A stretch of DNA of 64,000 nucleotides from Isoetes taiwanensis (taxonomy: Eukaryota > Streptophyta > Lycopodiopsida > Isoetales > Isoetaceae), in the NCBI GenBank assembly GCA_021234155.1, contig JAJEKV010000035.1, positions 3,364,224 to 3,428,223 on the forward strand, read 5' to 3'. This document shows positions 1 through 10,827 of this stretch, one piece after another. A model generated the notes under the pieces. It made no database searches and had not been told where the DNA came from. It was given only the letters and a program-made list of their open reading frames with translations. Position numbers and translations under genes: made by a program. How positions within the stretch are numbered: position 1 is the first letter of the stretch; every line of letters starts with the position of its first letter.

Positions 1-427
1 TGAAGCAGGCTCGAATATCAAGACTAAATAGAAAAAAACCAAAGAGATCGTCCTGCACAATTTTGATTCCAAACCATACGGCATAGCTCAGAGGTAAGAA
101 TACTTAGGTAACATCAGAAAACCCAAGGTCTATGTGTGCAGTGAAGGCTTCAATCTAATTGGTTCCAATGACAGTATTGGCCATTATAAGAACTCTAGCT
201 TTATCTAGACGGATTTTAAGCCCCAGAATCAGTTGATTGTTGAAGGGCTCGCATGAAAACAGACTAGCTAGGCTTTTCATTCATCTCAGCAGAATTCTAC
301 AATGGTTGAGAGTGGGTAGTTGCATATTTGCAAGCTATCCACAATGAAAAAACACAGAGAATATCCAGTTATATCATCTGGATCCCAAAAAAATTCTACA
401 GATGTCGATTAAGTGTACCTGCAGAGA
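1..427. other. No gene recognised at left edge
   Basis: Noncoding-looking DNA. The short open frames across it have no recognisable domain and overlap on both strands. I see no RNA gene, transposon end or promoter that I can support. Confidence 0.5.
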
Positions 428-492
428 GCTTATCACTGGGATTAAAAAACCTCGCCCTTTCGGGTTTTCGAGGAAAAATCCTAGTGATAAGC
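428..492. repeat. Nested hairpin (about 15-bp outer stem)
   Basis: Positions 428-442 pair with 478-492 (starting GCTTATCACT) with one G-T wobble. Inside, CCTCG (450-454) pairs with CGAGG (469-473) around a CCC/GGG core. A large imperfect palindrome like this could be an RNA hairpin or a small palindromic repeat. No coding function is implied. Confidence 0.7.
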
Positions 493-634
493 CCTCTGCA
501 AGAGCTTGGACACAACGTAAGGCTGCAAAAACAAACGCCCCCACAAAGAAACCCCCGAAGCCTGAAGAAGGTGGAGTCGCGCATCCCGCTGTACCTGCAC
601 ATCAACAAACTAGAACACAAAGATAAGAAAACAA

Positions 635-730
635 CAACCTCGAAAAGTGAGGGGCTGGTCACGCGTGCCATGCGACAAAAAACAACCTCGAAAAAACGAG
701 GGGCTGGTCATGCATGCCACGCAACAAAAA
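635..730. repeat. 48-bp tandem repeat, two copies
   Basis: Two adjacent units begin with CAACCTCGAAAA at about 635 and 683 and share GAGGGGCTGGTCA followed by a variable GCATGC-type stretch. Each unit contains a small CCTCG/CGAGG-type hairpin that echoes the inner stem at 450-473. Confidence 0.7.
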
Positions 731-771
731 CAACATTTACAATAATATACACATTAAGGGACGGTGGATGG

Positions 772-1183
772 GAGTCAAGGGAACTGCTGAGAGAGGAGAA
801 AACGGCGATGAGAAGTCGATGAAGAAGCTGCAAGAAATAGCGATCCCAAATGAACCAGAGCCACAGAAAATGCATGCAATGCATGCATGCACGCAAGAGA
901 TGCATGCTCGCAGACAAAAGCTCCCGACAAAAAGAGAACTTCCTTATCAAAACAGGACCGTCCCAATATGGAAAAAGATGCTAAACTGTCAAACCAAGCA
1001 GGGAGAAGCCCCTCCCCTACCTGGTATATAAAAAAAAGAGAGTCAAGGGAACTGCTGAGAGAGGAGAAAATGCCGATGAGAAGTCGATGAAGAAGCTGCA
1101 AGAAATAGCGATCCCAAATGAACCAGAGCCACAGAAAATGCATGCAATGCATGCATGCATGCATGCAAGAGATGCATGCTCGC
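772..1183. repeat. About 140-bp direct repeat, two copies
   Basis: The block 772-911 recurs at 1040-1183 with an offset of 268 and near identity. The second copy differs mainly by an extra GCAT in the alternating TGCATGCATGC run near its end. The open frames over this region (Cys, His and Met runs) are the translated repeat, not genes. Confidence 0.85.
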
Positions 1184-1653
1184 CCATTCGAGAATGCCAA
1201 TCCGATGGCTCGGATCGATGGGATTGTTGCAGCCGGCTTTTCTCTGAGTATTCTTCAAAGATATTCAAGAAGTAGCAGGTTTGCTTGTGTGTATAGCAGA
1301 AGTTATAAAAGAATGACACAATACAAAGGGTTATAGCAACCTGGATGCCAGTAACGAAGCTATTTAATTTCTAATAACAAGCCTAAATGCACCCATAACT
1401 GTGGCGGGCAAAAAAGAAACAACATAACACGGAACAAGAGACCATTTTTAACCAGCAGAAAACAACTCTCCAACCATGCTAAAAAAGGATATGGGACCTG
1501 AGACGCGGATATTTTAAGAAGTTAAGGCTCTAAAAAATCTCAAAAAAAAGGCCAATTTAGCATACCAAATTTGAAGTCACGTCTAATTTGCTTGTCGGAA
1601 AAAGGATTTGGCTGAGAATAGTAAGATTAAATTCTGAAAGTATGATAAGTATG
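1184..1653. other. No gene recognised
   Basis: AT-rich DNA between the direct repeats and the hairpin cluster. I found no convincing coding region, RNA gene or mobile-element end here. Confidence 0.5.
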
Positions 1654-1819
1654 AAAACAAGTATTTATTCTTGTTTTTGATGTGCACTCTCTCCTTTGGG
1701 AGATGCTAGGGCAGTCCTTGCCCTGGTGCAATGGCATAGACTTCTCTATGCCATCGGCCTTTTACCCCGAGGGGTAAGTTTTTGACCTGAGCAGTTATCT
1801 ATTATGTAACTATAGATAA
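1654..1819. other. Cluster of six consecutive perfect hairpins
   Basis: Six short inverted repeats follow each other in 166 bp. They are AAAACAAG (1654-1661/1670-1677), TCTCC (1690-1694/1699-1703), AGGGCA (1708-1713/1719-1724), ATGGCATAGA with a 4-nt loop (1731-1740/1745-1754), TTACCCC with a 2-nt loop (1762-1768/1771-1777) and TTATCTAT (1795-1802/1812-1819). All stems are perfect. The order suggests a structured RNA or a palindrome-rich (possibly organelle-derived) segment. I do not recognise a known ncRNA family. Function is unknown; the structure is directly visible. Confidence 0.75.
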
Positions 1820-2165
1820 TGCCTACTTGGTAACTTCTTTGGCCCCATACCTCCCTTGAGAGGAGCTACAAAATCATTTCTAGTGCAATTGAATACTTTG
1901 AGTAAGGCTCGTGTGATACCCTTATTGCCTGACTTCGAACTTCCGTTGACCAAGTGAACAATGCTCCGAGAAGCACCCCTTTGCCTGAAATGCCATTTAC
2001 TTGAAATGAAGATGCAAATGAAAAGATGAAGAAGAAATATCAAATGTATTTCACACGTAAGCCAAGGTATACATGGGCCAGAATGGATGGTGACCACGTT
2101 TTCAAGTGCTAACTGAAGACTTCATTAGCATATTATATTGTTAATCAGCTAGTAGGCAGTGATAG

Positions 2166-2910
2166 TTGCGTGCTAGATTTTTTTTTCTGTGCTGGCACAA
2201 CTTCCCGAGTGGCTCTCATGCAAGGAAAAAGAAGTGGGCATTCCAGAATGATAATAAGGTATGCTGCTTCTTGAGGTCCTTCTTAGAAAGTCGAGAAAAG
2301 ATAACTCATCAAGGTACCGTGTTGCAAGAGGAGGAAACCAAGCCAGATAAGGATAATCCGACATGTAACGATTCCATAATGCCGGATAAAAGGATAACCC
2401 AAACCACTGATATTTCTAATATAGACGAGATCTTAGTTAAGCTGGATGCCAAGAGCTACGAGGAGAGAATGGAGATGCGAAGAAGCTTCTGGAATCAACA
2501 AAAAAAGGCATAGACGCCTTAGAACTTTAGTTTGACAAGATGGAGGCGTTAAACAAATAACTTGATGGGGTGTTGCCATTTTTCACATGTAAGCCTCCTG
2601 CAGATTTTTATGGAAGAAGAAAAGTTGGAGGATGCAGAAATTGTTGTCGATACAGGCACAGAAGAGCACAGATCTACACGTAAAAAATTTAAATTGTCTC
2701 ATGGCTTAGTATTTGTTGGTCAGCTTGAACGAGAATTGCTTGGGTACAGAGGAACTCAATGAGCATGTGCACCGCCTAGCAGAGGCCATGGAGGTGGAGG
2801 TTCCCTTTGTGATGGGATATTCTGAGATGGACACCCCTAGATGGGATATATCGTTCATGCAAAATTTGTACAATATCAAAATTTTGAAGAATATGAATGA
2901 TCTAATATAA
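2166..2910 (+). other. Degenerate coding-like stretch, unidentified
   Basis: Three short plus-strand frames follow one another: an acidic Lys/Glu-rich piece ending at 2513, a piece around 2590-2762 rich in EEEK and STRKKFK, and one at 2713-2910. Charge-rich composition and head-to-tail order could mean a decayed gene with frameshifts or introns. I recognise no domain and cannot exclude chance. The sequence to about 3590 holds nothing else I can name. Confidence 0.25.
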
Positions 2911-3599
2911 TGACTTAACATGTGTATGTTATGCTTCTTCTTGTCTTAATCTTGTTATTTTCTAATAGTGGCATTTACTCTACTCTGAACCATTTGATTT
3001 TGTGTTGCGATTGTCAAATGCATTTCTCTGAATATGAATCGCTGATGTCTATCTGTTGAATTCTATAGAGTAAAATAGTAGTTTATCACCGAGGAAGTTC
3101 GCCGTCGCGATCCCTAGAAGGTTTTTTACACTTTGATATCACCAGTAATGAATCTTTTGAACTCTGTATTTTTTTCACAAATTCCTTGCGATATAACACC
3201 AACATTTGGTCAAGACGGAGTAGTTTTTGTATTCAGTTGATCCATAACGACCTATTTCATGTGCAACAAGAATTTCAAATTTTCTCAACTTAATTAATGT
3301 TTGCTTGCAAGCTCCGATGCTGGCATCAGAGCATGTTTTTAGCACACCAGCCCAACCAAGCCTATAACCTTTCTTGCAATTCTAGCCTATCCATGTAGCA
3401 CTTCCACGTCATCAACATCTTAGGTGGCATAGCCTACACCTTTAGAAAAAATCCCTAAAACAGTAACATGAAGATAAGATAGGACGTGATATTCTTCCTT
3501 TCCTCTCTCCATGACCACTCCGTTGCTTCGATTTCTTACTCGCCTTTCATTAGAACTGTGGAATGCTTGAGCAAGCAAGGAATATATTTTGCAGTTTCA

Positions 3600-4059
3600 G
3601 GATGTCATGAAAAAGAAAGTACCTATCTGCAAAGAGAATGACCTTATTATGGATAAGCTGGTGGAGCTTAGTGTGAAAGGATGTGGTTGTCTTATAGTTG
3701 TCGACAAGGGCAAACGCCTCCTTGGAACATTTACAGATGGTGATCTTAGGCATGCTCTTGAATCTAAAGGGGAAGAAATTTTCAAGCTGATAGTCGCAGA
3801 AAGGTGTAACAGGTAAGATAGTTTTGAAATTTAAGGATCAATCATTACAAAATGCAGTGACCTTAATCTTAACCACTACAAGTTGCCATGTTCAATCCGT
3901 GAAAGTGCAATGGCTGTTGATGCCATGCAAAAGATGGAATCTCCGCCATCACCAGTTTCATTTTTGTCTGTTGTGGATCATGAGAATGTGGTCATATCAA
4001 TTTTTATGCACTCCAACGAAGTCTATGTTGAAATCCAGGCTATTTTCGTGTTTGAATGA
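3600..4059 (+). pseudogene. Arabinose-5-phosphate isomerase CBS-domain fragment
   Basis: The exon at 3600-3812 encodes [13 protein letters not shown], then a GCGCLIVVD and [14 protein letters not shown] stretch. This is the first CBS domain of plant KdsD/KpsF-type arabinose-5-phosphate isomerases (SETH3-like), which make the KDO precursor for rhamnogalacturonan II. A tttgcag-type acceptor precedes it and AG|GTAAGA follows it at 3812. The second CBS part reads at 3886-4059 (AMAVDAMQKMESPPSPVSF). It is out of phase with the first exon, its expected C-terminal GIVTLHG-type end has diverged, and it stops at 4057. No sugar-isomerase (SIS) domain was found upstream. I infer a partial pseudogene; the family call is firm from the motifs. 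Confidence 0.8.
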
Positions 4060-6827
4060 TGGTAATGAATCATGCACTAATGGCATCCCAACTTTTTTAA
4101 GGGATCTAGCACGTCCAAAATCTTCAACGACATCAATTGTTAAAACAGACATGCATATCCTCTCCTAAGAGATCAACAAAGTTTGAGGCGGCATAGAAAA
4201 TGCAATATTTGTGATATTTATCGAGCAAGGTGGTCTCTTATGATGATAAGCTTGTCACACAAAGTCCTTTCAGAATTTACGGAACTGTTATGATTTACTT
4301 GCCTAATTTTATCTCTATTTTGTATTTTAAATTTGCAGTGCAAGTTAGATTTAGAACGAAGGATCTTTCAAATGTGAGGTTGCGAGATATTGAAAATATG
4401 AAACGTGATCGTGATATGAAAATGAACTTAAAAATGGGAGGAGGCATAGCATGAAAGGTCGGGAATAGTTGTCAAGAGATGGAGTGCTTCTACCTTAGAA
4501 CTTTTGAGTTTTCTCTTTTAAATGCTATTACGGATCATGCCATGAATATCCTAGTCCTTGTTGGTGTTTGCTGGAATGAATGAACCTTTGTTCACAAATT
4601 GTACTTGTGATTTCCTTGGAACTCTAGATTATATTTGCCACACAAATCTGATAGTTGATTGTGTAATGTGAAGATTAGAAAATATAGATGTAGTAATAAA
4701 ATCAGCCTATTATTTCAAGCAAATTCACTTGCTATGGAATTGCTGTTGCCCTCTTGGATGAGAAAAATTTGCAGAAAGGTACTACTTCATTTCTGAGTGG
4801 TATTTCGACCATATAGCTTTACTTTCATTGAGGAGTTCAAATTGAGGCTATTCTGTAAGAAATGTGGAATTGCGTATTTGTTTCTTGTGCTTGATCGATT
4901 TTTATCTGTCAATATTTCCAAGATTGGAACTCGTAAGCTGCAGTTATTTTTCATTTCTACACAGGCAGGCATGAGTTGAGGCCAATAGCCTAGCTGTATT
5001 AGGGAAAGTTTATCACTTGTTTGTTGACTTTATATTGCTGTCTAGATGATAGAAAATAGACGTTTCTAGAAATTGCTCGGAGTTAAAGAGCGCACTCAGC
5101 CATGGGCATCCAATTAAAATTGCTCAAAGGTCACAAAATTAAGGTCGAAAATCTAGAATGCACTCATCAAATTTAAGATCATATCTTAATAGGCTTTTGC
5201 AGTAGTTGCAACTACTAGATGTTTTAAGGTTTACATTTTGTAACTGATGGTGCAAGGGACTACTGATTGATATAGTGTCAAGCTAGTTGAATGTGTCATT
5301 GAATGACAAAAAAGCATGTTTTTGTAATCTTATCTGGTCTGAGAAACTTGTTGAATTTGCTTGTGCTTTTTGGCAGCGTTCTAATATTGCTTTATGATGT
5401 GTGTCCGTTTTTCAAGCTTATAGCATAGGGCACTTCAAATGTTAGGCAACCTATATTTACGTAAATGTTGAAAAGGAAGTCCTGCATTTCAAAGTTCGCC
5501 TCTTAAAATCCAATTCTTAATTTCGGCGAAAACTGCGCCAGCCAAGCTTTTTTCGACATAGGGCAAGATCCAGAAGGATACATCATTCCAAAATCACTAA
5601 ATGTAAGCAAAATGTCTAATATTCTTTCTTTCTTAAGCATTGCATTTGGCAAACTTGGCCTTGCAAAAACCTAAGCCTAGTTGAATGATACTAAGCTTAA
5701 ATTTTGCCAAAACCTTCTGGTGTGCTTTTTGCTAGTATGTAGAGTTGTTGATCGATTTTCAGGACTGGTGAGCATCTATTGTCTAAATTTTGAGTTTTTC
5801 ATCTTGAATACTTTGTTTGAATGCTCAGAGGCATTACTAAAGTTTGATTCCTGAGGAGCATCTTTTTTAATAGTTTAGACCATTGTTTTTGCAACCATTG
5901 TATATTGGTTATTAGAGATTAGGAATTTAACGTATTTTATATGTTTGGGTTCCCATCGTGGTAGCTCAGATTTGGTCTTAGAAGGCATATTCTAGGTTGA
6001 TCATGGCCTAAAGGGCTAGGATTTAGTGATAAGGATGGATTTACCGATAATGAGAGGATTACTATTGGAATATCGATTCATCTATTGGACAAGCAGAACA
6101 AATGTTGATCTTAAGGAGAGGATTACGATCGGAATACCAATTCATATATTGGACAACCCTCTCAAACATCAATGTATTTTGAAGTTTGTTAGATCTTGGC
6201 CATTCGTGCAACTCATCCACGCAAGCTTATTGAAACTCCCTTATTTTCGAACCATGATTTTTTCAGGGAGGAACTCCCTTATTTTCTAACCATGATTGAA
6301 ATGTCATTGCAAACTAGCATCCTACTTTGAGCTTGCAACTTTGACCAATGGGTCGGCGCATTGAATGAGTCCAAGTCTCACAGTGTAGCGTTGTCTTCCC
6401 TCTCTTCCAACACCCATTTGTTTGCCAAATAAAATAAACTCTCAAAATACAGCAACTGAAACAATATTCCCCAAATCAACCACTAATTTTAAAATACGAG
6501 GGAACAATTTAATTTGAACGACGTACTTTTCTAACCCAGCCTGCTAAACACGCCCCGATCTGCATTTTCTGCCCTGCTTCCTAGACGGATTCAGCTCCTT
6601 CACGCAAGAGTTCCGCCTTCTTCCAAACCAGGTCAGCTTTTTTTCCTCTCCGTTGTACTGAAAGAATTTCTTCTGCGGAGGTAATCTTCATTTTGCTCCT
6701 TCAGCTCCGTCAAATTAGTTCTTTTTAGGCTTGTATCGGACCCCATTGTGTGTTTAAGCTGTTAGCTTCATTTCATACCAGGCATTGGTGTAATATCCCT
6801 TCTGAGCTATTCATTGCATTTCAAATA
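4060..6827. other. Intergenic AT-rich DNA
   Basis: Only short, unsupported open frames are seen. The last few hundred bases are the upstream region of the UPF0496 gene. A possible 5'-UTR intron runs from a CAG|GTCAGC donor at about 6632 to an acceptor just before the coding start (TTTTTAG at 6728 or CCAG at 6780). No clear TATA box was identified. Confidence 0.4.
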
Positions 6828-7937
6828 ATGGGAAACCATCAAAGCCGGGGCCCTCTTCCCCTTGAAACAGTTGGGTCTGTTGAGCTTAATGAATACGAGA
6901 AAGCATGTGCTCTGGATCGGGATGTCAGGCAATTTGATGAGCATCTCATGCTTAGAACAGAGAGAGTTTTGAGAACCCTAGCTGGTGGAGTGGATGAAGC
7001 TGGACTCTCTTTTGATTCCCTCAGGGAAGTTACCAGCAGTTTTTTGGACGTGGATCAAGAGGTCGTTAATGTGATTCTGAGCTACAAAAAGGACATTTGG
7101 GCAAGTGACTCACTTTTTGACCTTGTTAAAGAGTATTTTGATACTAGCATGGCTACGTTGGATTTCTGTGGAGAAGTTAATAAATGCATTAAACGTGCAA
7201 AGGAGAATCAACTTCGGGTGCAAGTCGCTATCAATATGGCCAAGGATCATGATCCTAAAGACATACCTTGTGAGAAGATCTTAGAAGAGCTAGATGGTTT
7301 TGTTAAGGAAGGGAACCCACTTGGTAATGAATTCATTGAGAAATTCCAGATTGTATACAATAAGCAGGTGGAATTGCAAAAGAAGCTTCAGGAAAGAAAA
7401 AAGAAGTTGGATAGAAAGCTTAAATTTGTCAAGGCATGGACAAAGGTCTCTACCATTATCTTTGCTGCTACTTGTGCTGCCATTCTTATTTGTGCTGTGG
7501 TTGCAGCGGCAATTGCTGTCCCTGCAGTTGCTAGCATTGTAACAAGTCTCACATCCATTCCAATTCAGAGCGCGGGACAATGGTTTAGATCACTCCTGTG
7601 CAAATATCAGAAAGAGATTCAAGAAAAGCGAGACTTGGTCCATGAACAGCATCGTCAAACCTTTGTTGTCATCAGGGAGATGGATACCATAAAAGCCTTA
7701 GCAAATCAGCTGCGTGAGGAGATTAATTCCACAGTTCGCCATATCGAGTTTGGTATTGAGCATGGGGATCCATTTTCTTTACAATTAGTACTTGAACATC
7801 TGGAAAACAAAGTAGGAACTTTTACTCAAGATCTGAATGAACTGGAAGATCATGTGGATCGGTGCAGCAAGACCATAAGGAGGGCAAGAACTCTTGTTCT
7901 ACGGCGGATTGTGAAGAAGAGATCTAGAAGCATCTAG
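6828..7937 (+). CDS. UPF0496 (DUF677/AT14A-like) membrane-associated protein
   Basis: An uninterrupted 369-residue frame from ATG 6828. The upstream in-frame ATG at 6750 would add 26 residues unlike the family. The chosen start gives MGNHQS, a Gly2 context typical for N-myristoylation. The body is helical and rich in Glu/Lys: an N-terminal half with SFDSLREVTSSFLDVDQEV-type helices, then a basic helix. A strongly hydrophobic segment lies at about residues 206-240 (AAILICAVVAAAIAVPAV), followed by a second coiled-coil-like half ending in a basic tail. This layout is that of plant UPF0496 proteins, whose biochemical role is poorly known; some AT14A members link membrane, wall and cytoskeleton. 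No introns are needed in the coding part. It is the most gene-like unit in the left third. Confidence 0.9.
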   Translation: MGNHQSRGPLPLETVGSVELNEYEKACALDRDVRQFDEHLMLRTERVLRTLAGGVDEAGLSFDSLREVTSSFLDVDQEVVNVILSYKKDIWASDSLFDLVKEYFDTSMATLDFCGEVNKCIKRAKENQLRVQVAINMAKDHDPKDIPCEKILEELDGFVKEGNPLGNEFIEKFQIVYNKQVELQKKLQERKKKLDRKLKFVKAWTKVSTIIFAATCAAILICAVVAAAIAVPAVASIVTSLTSIPIQSAGQWFRSLLCKYQKEIQEKRDLVHEQHRQTFVVIREMDTIKALANQLREEINSTVRHIEFGIEHGDPFSLQLVLEHLENKVGTFTQDLNELEDHVDRCSKTIRRARTLVLRRIVKKRSRSI

Positions 7938-9839
7938 GTGCTAGCATGGGAGGACTATGCTATTCTTTTGCAAATAGGATTTATGAGCATTAGTTATCAT
8001 CTTCAGTAATAATCTGCATATTTATATATACAGAAATGGGGTTTGGACAAATGGGCAATTGATGCAAAGAAAAATACTGCAAAGATGACATCAACTAAGT
8101 GGCTCTTGTGCAATTTAAGATGATCCAATTGCACATGAAGAAGAAGAAGTGATCAGCTCAGAGATACTTGTCTAGGAAAATCTGCTTAAGTAGTACATGA
8201 CATTGGCTGATACCTTTAATCTGTTTTCTGTGCTCTATATACTTGCTGGATATAGTGCCTTTACATTACATTCATTTATTGGTCTCTATTTCTGCAAGAA
8301 ATAAGCTAGCGGACAAATGCCATATATTTATTAAATGAAATGCCAAATGCGTATATGTATTTGTATTTATTTGATTGACCATCTGAGCATGTTGTTATTC
8401 TTGCCATCTATGGAGAAAAGTCCATCTTCCTAAATGTTGCATTGGCGTCTGATAATTTTCTGATATAGATACGGAGAGATCATTAATTACTATTCATGCT
8501 AGTAGCTACATGACTTGATTTCTATCACAGCATACTCCTATTTTCATTTTTTCACGATCAAAATAGTGTGGTGATTCATCGAGAAGCTTAAAGAGCGCCT
8601 TATGGAGATGCAAGGGTGATATTTGAAGATACGATAATTTTTTAATGTGATTGTGTTTCATATGTAGGTATATTCAACTTTGATGTCTCAAAATCATCAT
8701 GGATTCAGATTTATGTCATGATGATTCATGATCTTGGTCTTTCTAAAAAGAATTGGAAAATGTTTGAACAGCTACAGGCATGGGGGACAAGTATGCTGAT
8801 AAATATGTACTTTAGAAAAACGAGATGCTGTGGAAAAACACAAAAGCACTTGTAATTTAAGTATATAGACTCCACTAGAGTAATCCTCCATAACGGTGAT
8901 TACCCATTGATGAAAATTGTTTAGCCCTTTGACCTTTCTAGGATACTTGTGCAGCTAGATAAGAGCCTTATCTTAAAGTCCAAATGTTTTATACACTCAC
9001 ATTTTGATGCTTAGGATAATGCAAACTTAATGGCCTGATATGCGCATATGCTCCATACCTGATCAAATCGTCTGTTAGGAGCTGCAGAAAAGCAGAAAAC
9101 TGTTCCGATGGAAAAGAATCACAATAGGCTTGGCTTCCAAGGCTGCAAAATAAGTGAAGGCATGGTACTCACTTGTTTCCATTTAGATCCTTTGCTTGAG
9201 TGTATGAGTTCCCAGATCTGAATAGATTGGCAGGCTACCAGATCTTGGGAAGTGTCAGACCATGCCACTATGAAGATTTTGCTGTCAAACGTGCCAATTT
9301 GTGAATTAATTTTATTGTTGGTGTTGTGTAACTGCTTCTAGCTTTTTTTATACAGCTTCACGGCAGTAGAATACATCGCCCCCACTTGTTAACCCAAAAA
9401 TCATATGTTAGAACATGGTGCTTAGATCCGAGAAAGGCTGTGAAATAAATTCCACGAAGTGAGATTTGCCTTCATATTTCTATTTCTAACAGCGGTCTTG
9501 ATCCATGATTCTGATATGGAATCATATGTCTCAAGCAGCAGTTTTCCTAATTCGGCAATTGTCAGAAGCTTGAATACTGCGCCCTATTTCGTTTTGCAGT
9601 TTTTAGACTTCAAGCCTACAATCTGAATCCGATACGGACCATCTATGGCTATGGGTGGACGTTTGAATGCGGCGTAATAAAAGGGATCGAAAAAGTGGGG
9701 TTAGGCTCGAGGATTGCCCGTTGAAGTTCTTATTTTCCGGTTGACGCTTTTGTACGCCAGAAAAAAAATTGGTAGCAAAAATGAAGTTTATTATATGTAA
9801 AATCCGATATTTTTGAGCTTTAATGTAAAGAAATCTGGT
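7938..9839. other. 3' flank of UPF0496 gene and intergenic DNA
   Basis: AT-rich sequence with no long frame. The first few hundred bases are presumably 3' UTR and terminator. Beyond about 8.4 kb I see no gene, RNA gene or transposon end. Confidence 0.45.
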
Positions 9840-9847
9840 ATACACTG

Positions 9848-10819
9848 CATAGATACCCGGATCGGGAACGTTTTCATCACGTGGACCTTCTCCCCGGAAC
9901 CGGAACTGGAACGGGCGGGAACGGGAACTGCCGGAACGTGAATTTGAACCTTTTAATCTTAAAAATGGAGTTCCCACTATTATACTTGTACTTTTTTACT
10001 TGCTTTACTTTGTTTATCAAATTTATTTTACATGGAAGTTATTATTATAAACCTTAAATAGCAACACATGCTTAGTTCGTGCTCTTTTTGGAAGAGGACG
10101 TTCTGTTTGAGAAGGCTGCTCTTCCTCTGTCTCAAATTCCATCCTAAGAGATAGAGTAGCACAATAAATAATTAGAATAGAAATAGAATGCACAAGAATG
10201 TTTATTTTATATTATATTCATTCTTTATTTCAGTCAGACAAAGACAAGTATCAGAAGTATCATTCTTTATTCAGAAGACAAAGACAAGTATTAGAAGAAA
10301 GACAAGTATCAGACAAGAATCAGAAGAACAAGTATCTATTCAAAGACAAAGACAAGTATCAGAAAGATAAAAAACGTGGTACTGGAGGGCTTGGTTTGCA
10401 AGCTCCGCCTTCTGCACAAAAATTCAAAAAAGAATCAGAGAAACTAAATGATTTCAATCTCTAGACATGTAAATTTATGATTTCGACTTGTTTCCTTGTT
10501 AAAACTGTTGATTTTGACCTGTTTCTTGAAGAAAAAACTCAGAGGTCACTATCTTCCACCATATCCACGACCGCCAATTTATTTTAGGTTTTATTTTCTT
10601 GTAAAATTTAACTTTTAGCTCATTTGATAATGTTGAAATTTTATTTTTCTTTTCCCATGTTGGGAACGTTGTAACCGGAACGTCGGGAACGGAGTTCCCA
10701 ATGACGTTCCCGGTAAGACACACTTTGGGAACGTAAGGAGAAGTTCCCGGAACGCCTCAAGCATGGGAACGCGTGTTGGAACGGGAACGGAGTGCGGAAC
10801 GGGGTTCCGGGTATCTATG
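9848..10819. mobile_element. Non-autonomous hAT element (972 bp)
   Basis: The ends are a 13-bp perfect terminal inverted repeat, CATAGATACCCGG (9848-9860) and its complement (10807-10819). They are flanked by a perfect 8-bp duplication, ATACACTG, at 9840-9847 and 10820-10827. An 8-bp target site and CA...TG ends are hAT hallmarks. Both subterminal zones carry many GGAACG/CGTTCC motifs, the usual sort of hAT transposase binding repeats. The middle has a degenerate AGACAAAGACAAGTATCAG-type repeat (10240-10370) and no transposase, so it depends on an element elsewhere. The intact duplication suggests recent insertion. Confidence 0.93.
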
Positions 10820-10827
10820 ATACACTG

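Noticed and set aside
328-1336. Several Cys/His/Met-rich ORFs
   Set aside because: They are translations of the GCATGC-containing direct repeats in all frames.
1654-1819. Bacterial terminators or integron-type recombination sites
   Set aside because: Plant nuclear context, no T-tract logic, no integrase and no conserved site core.
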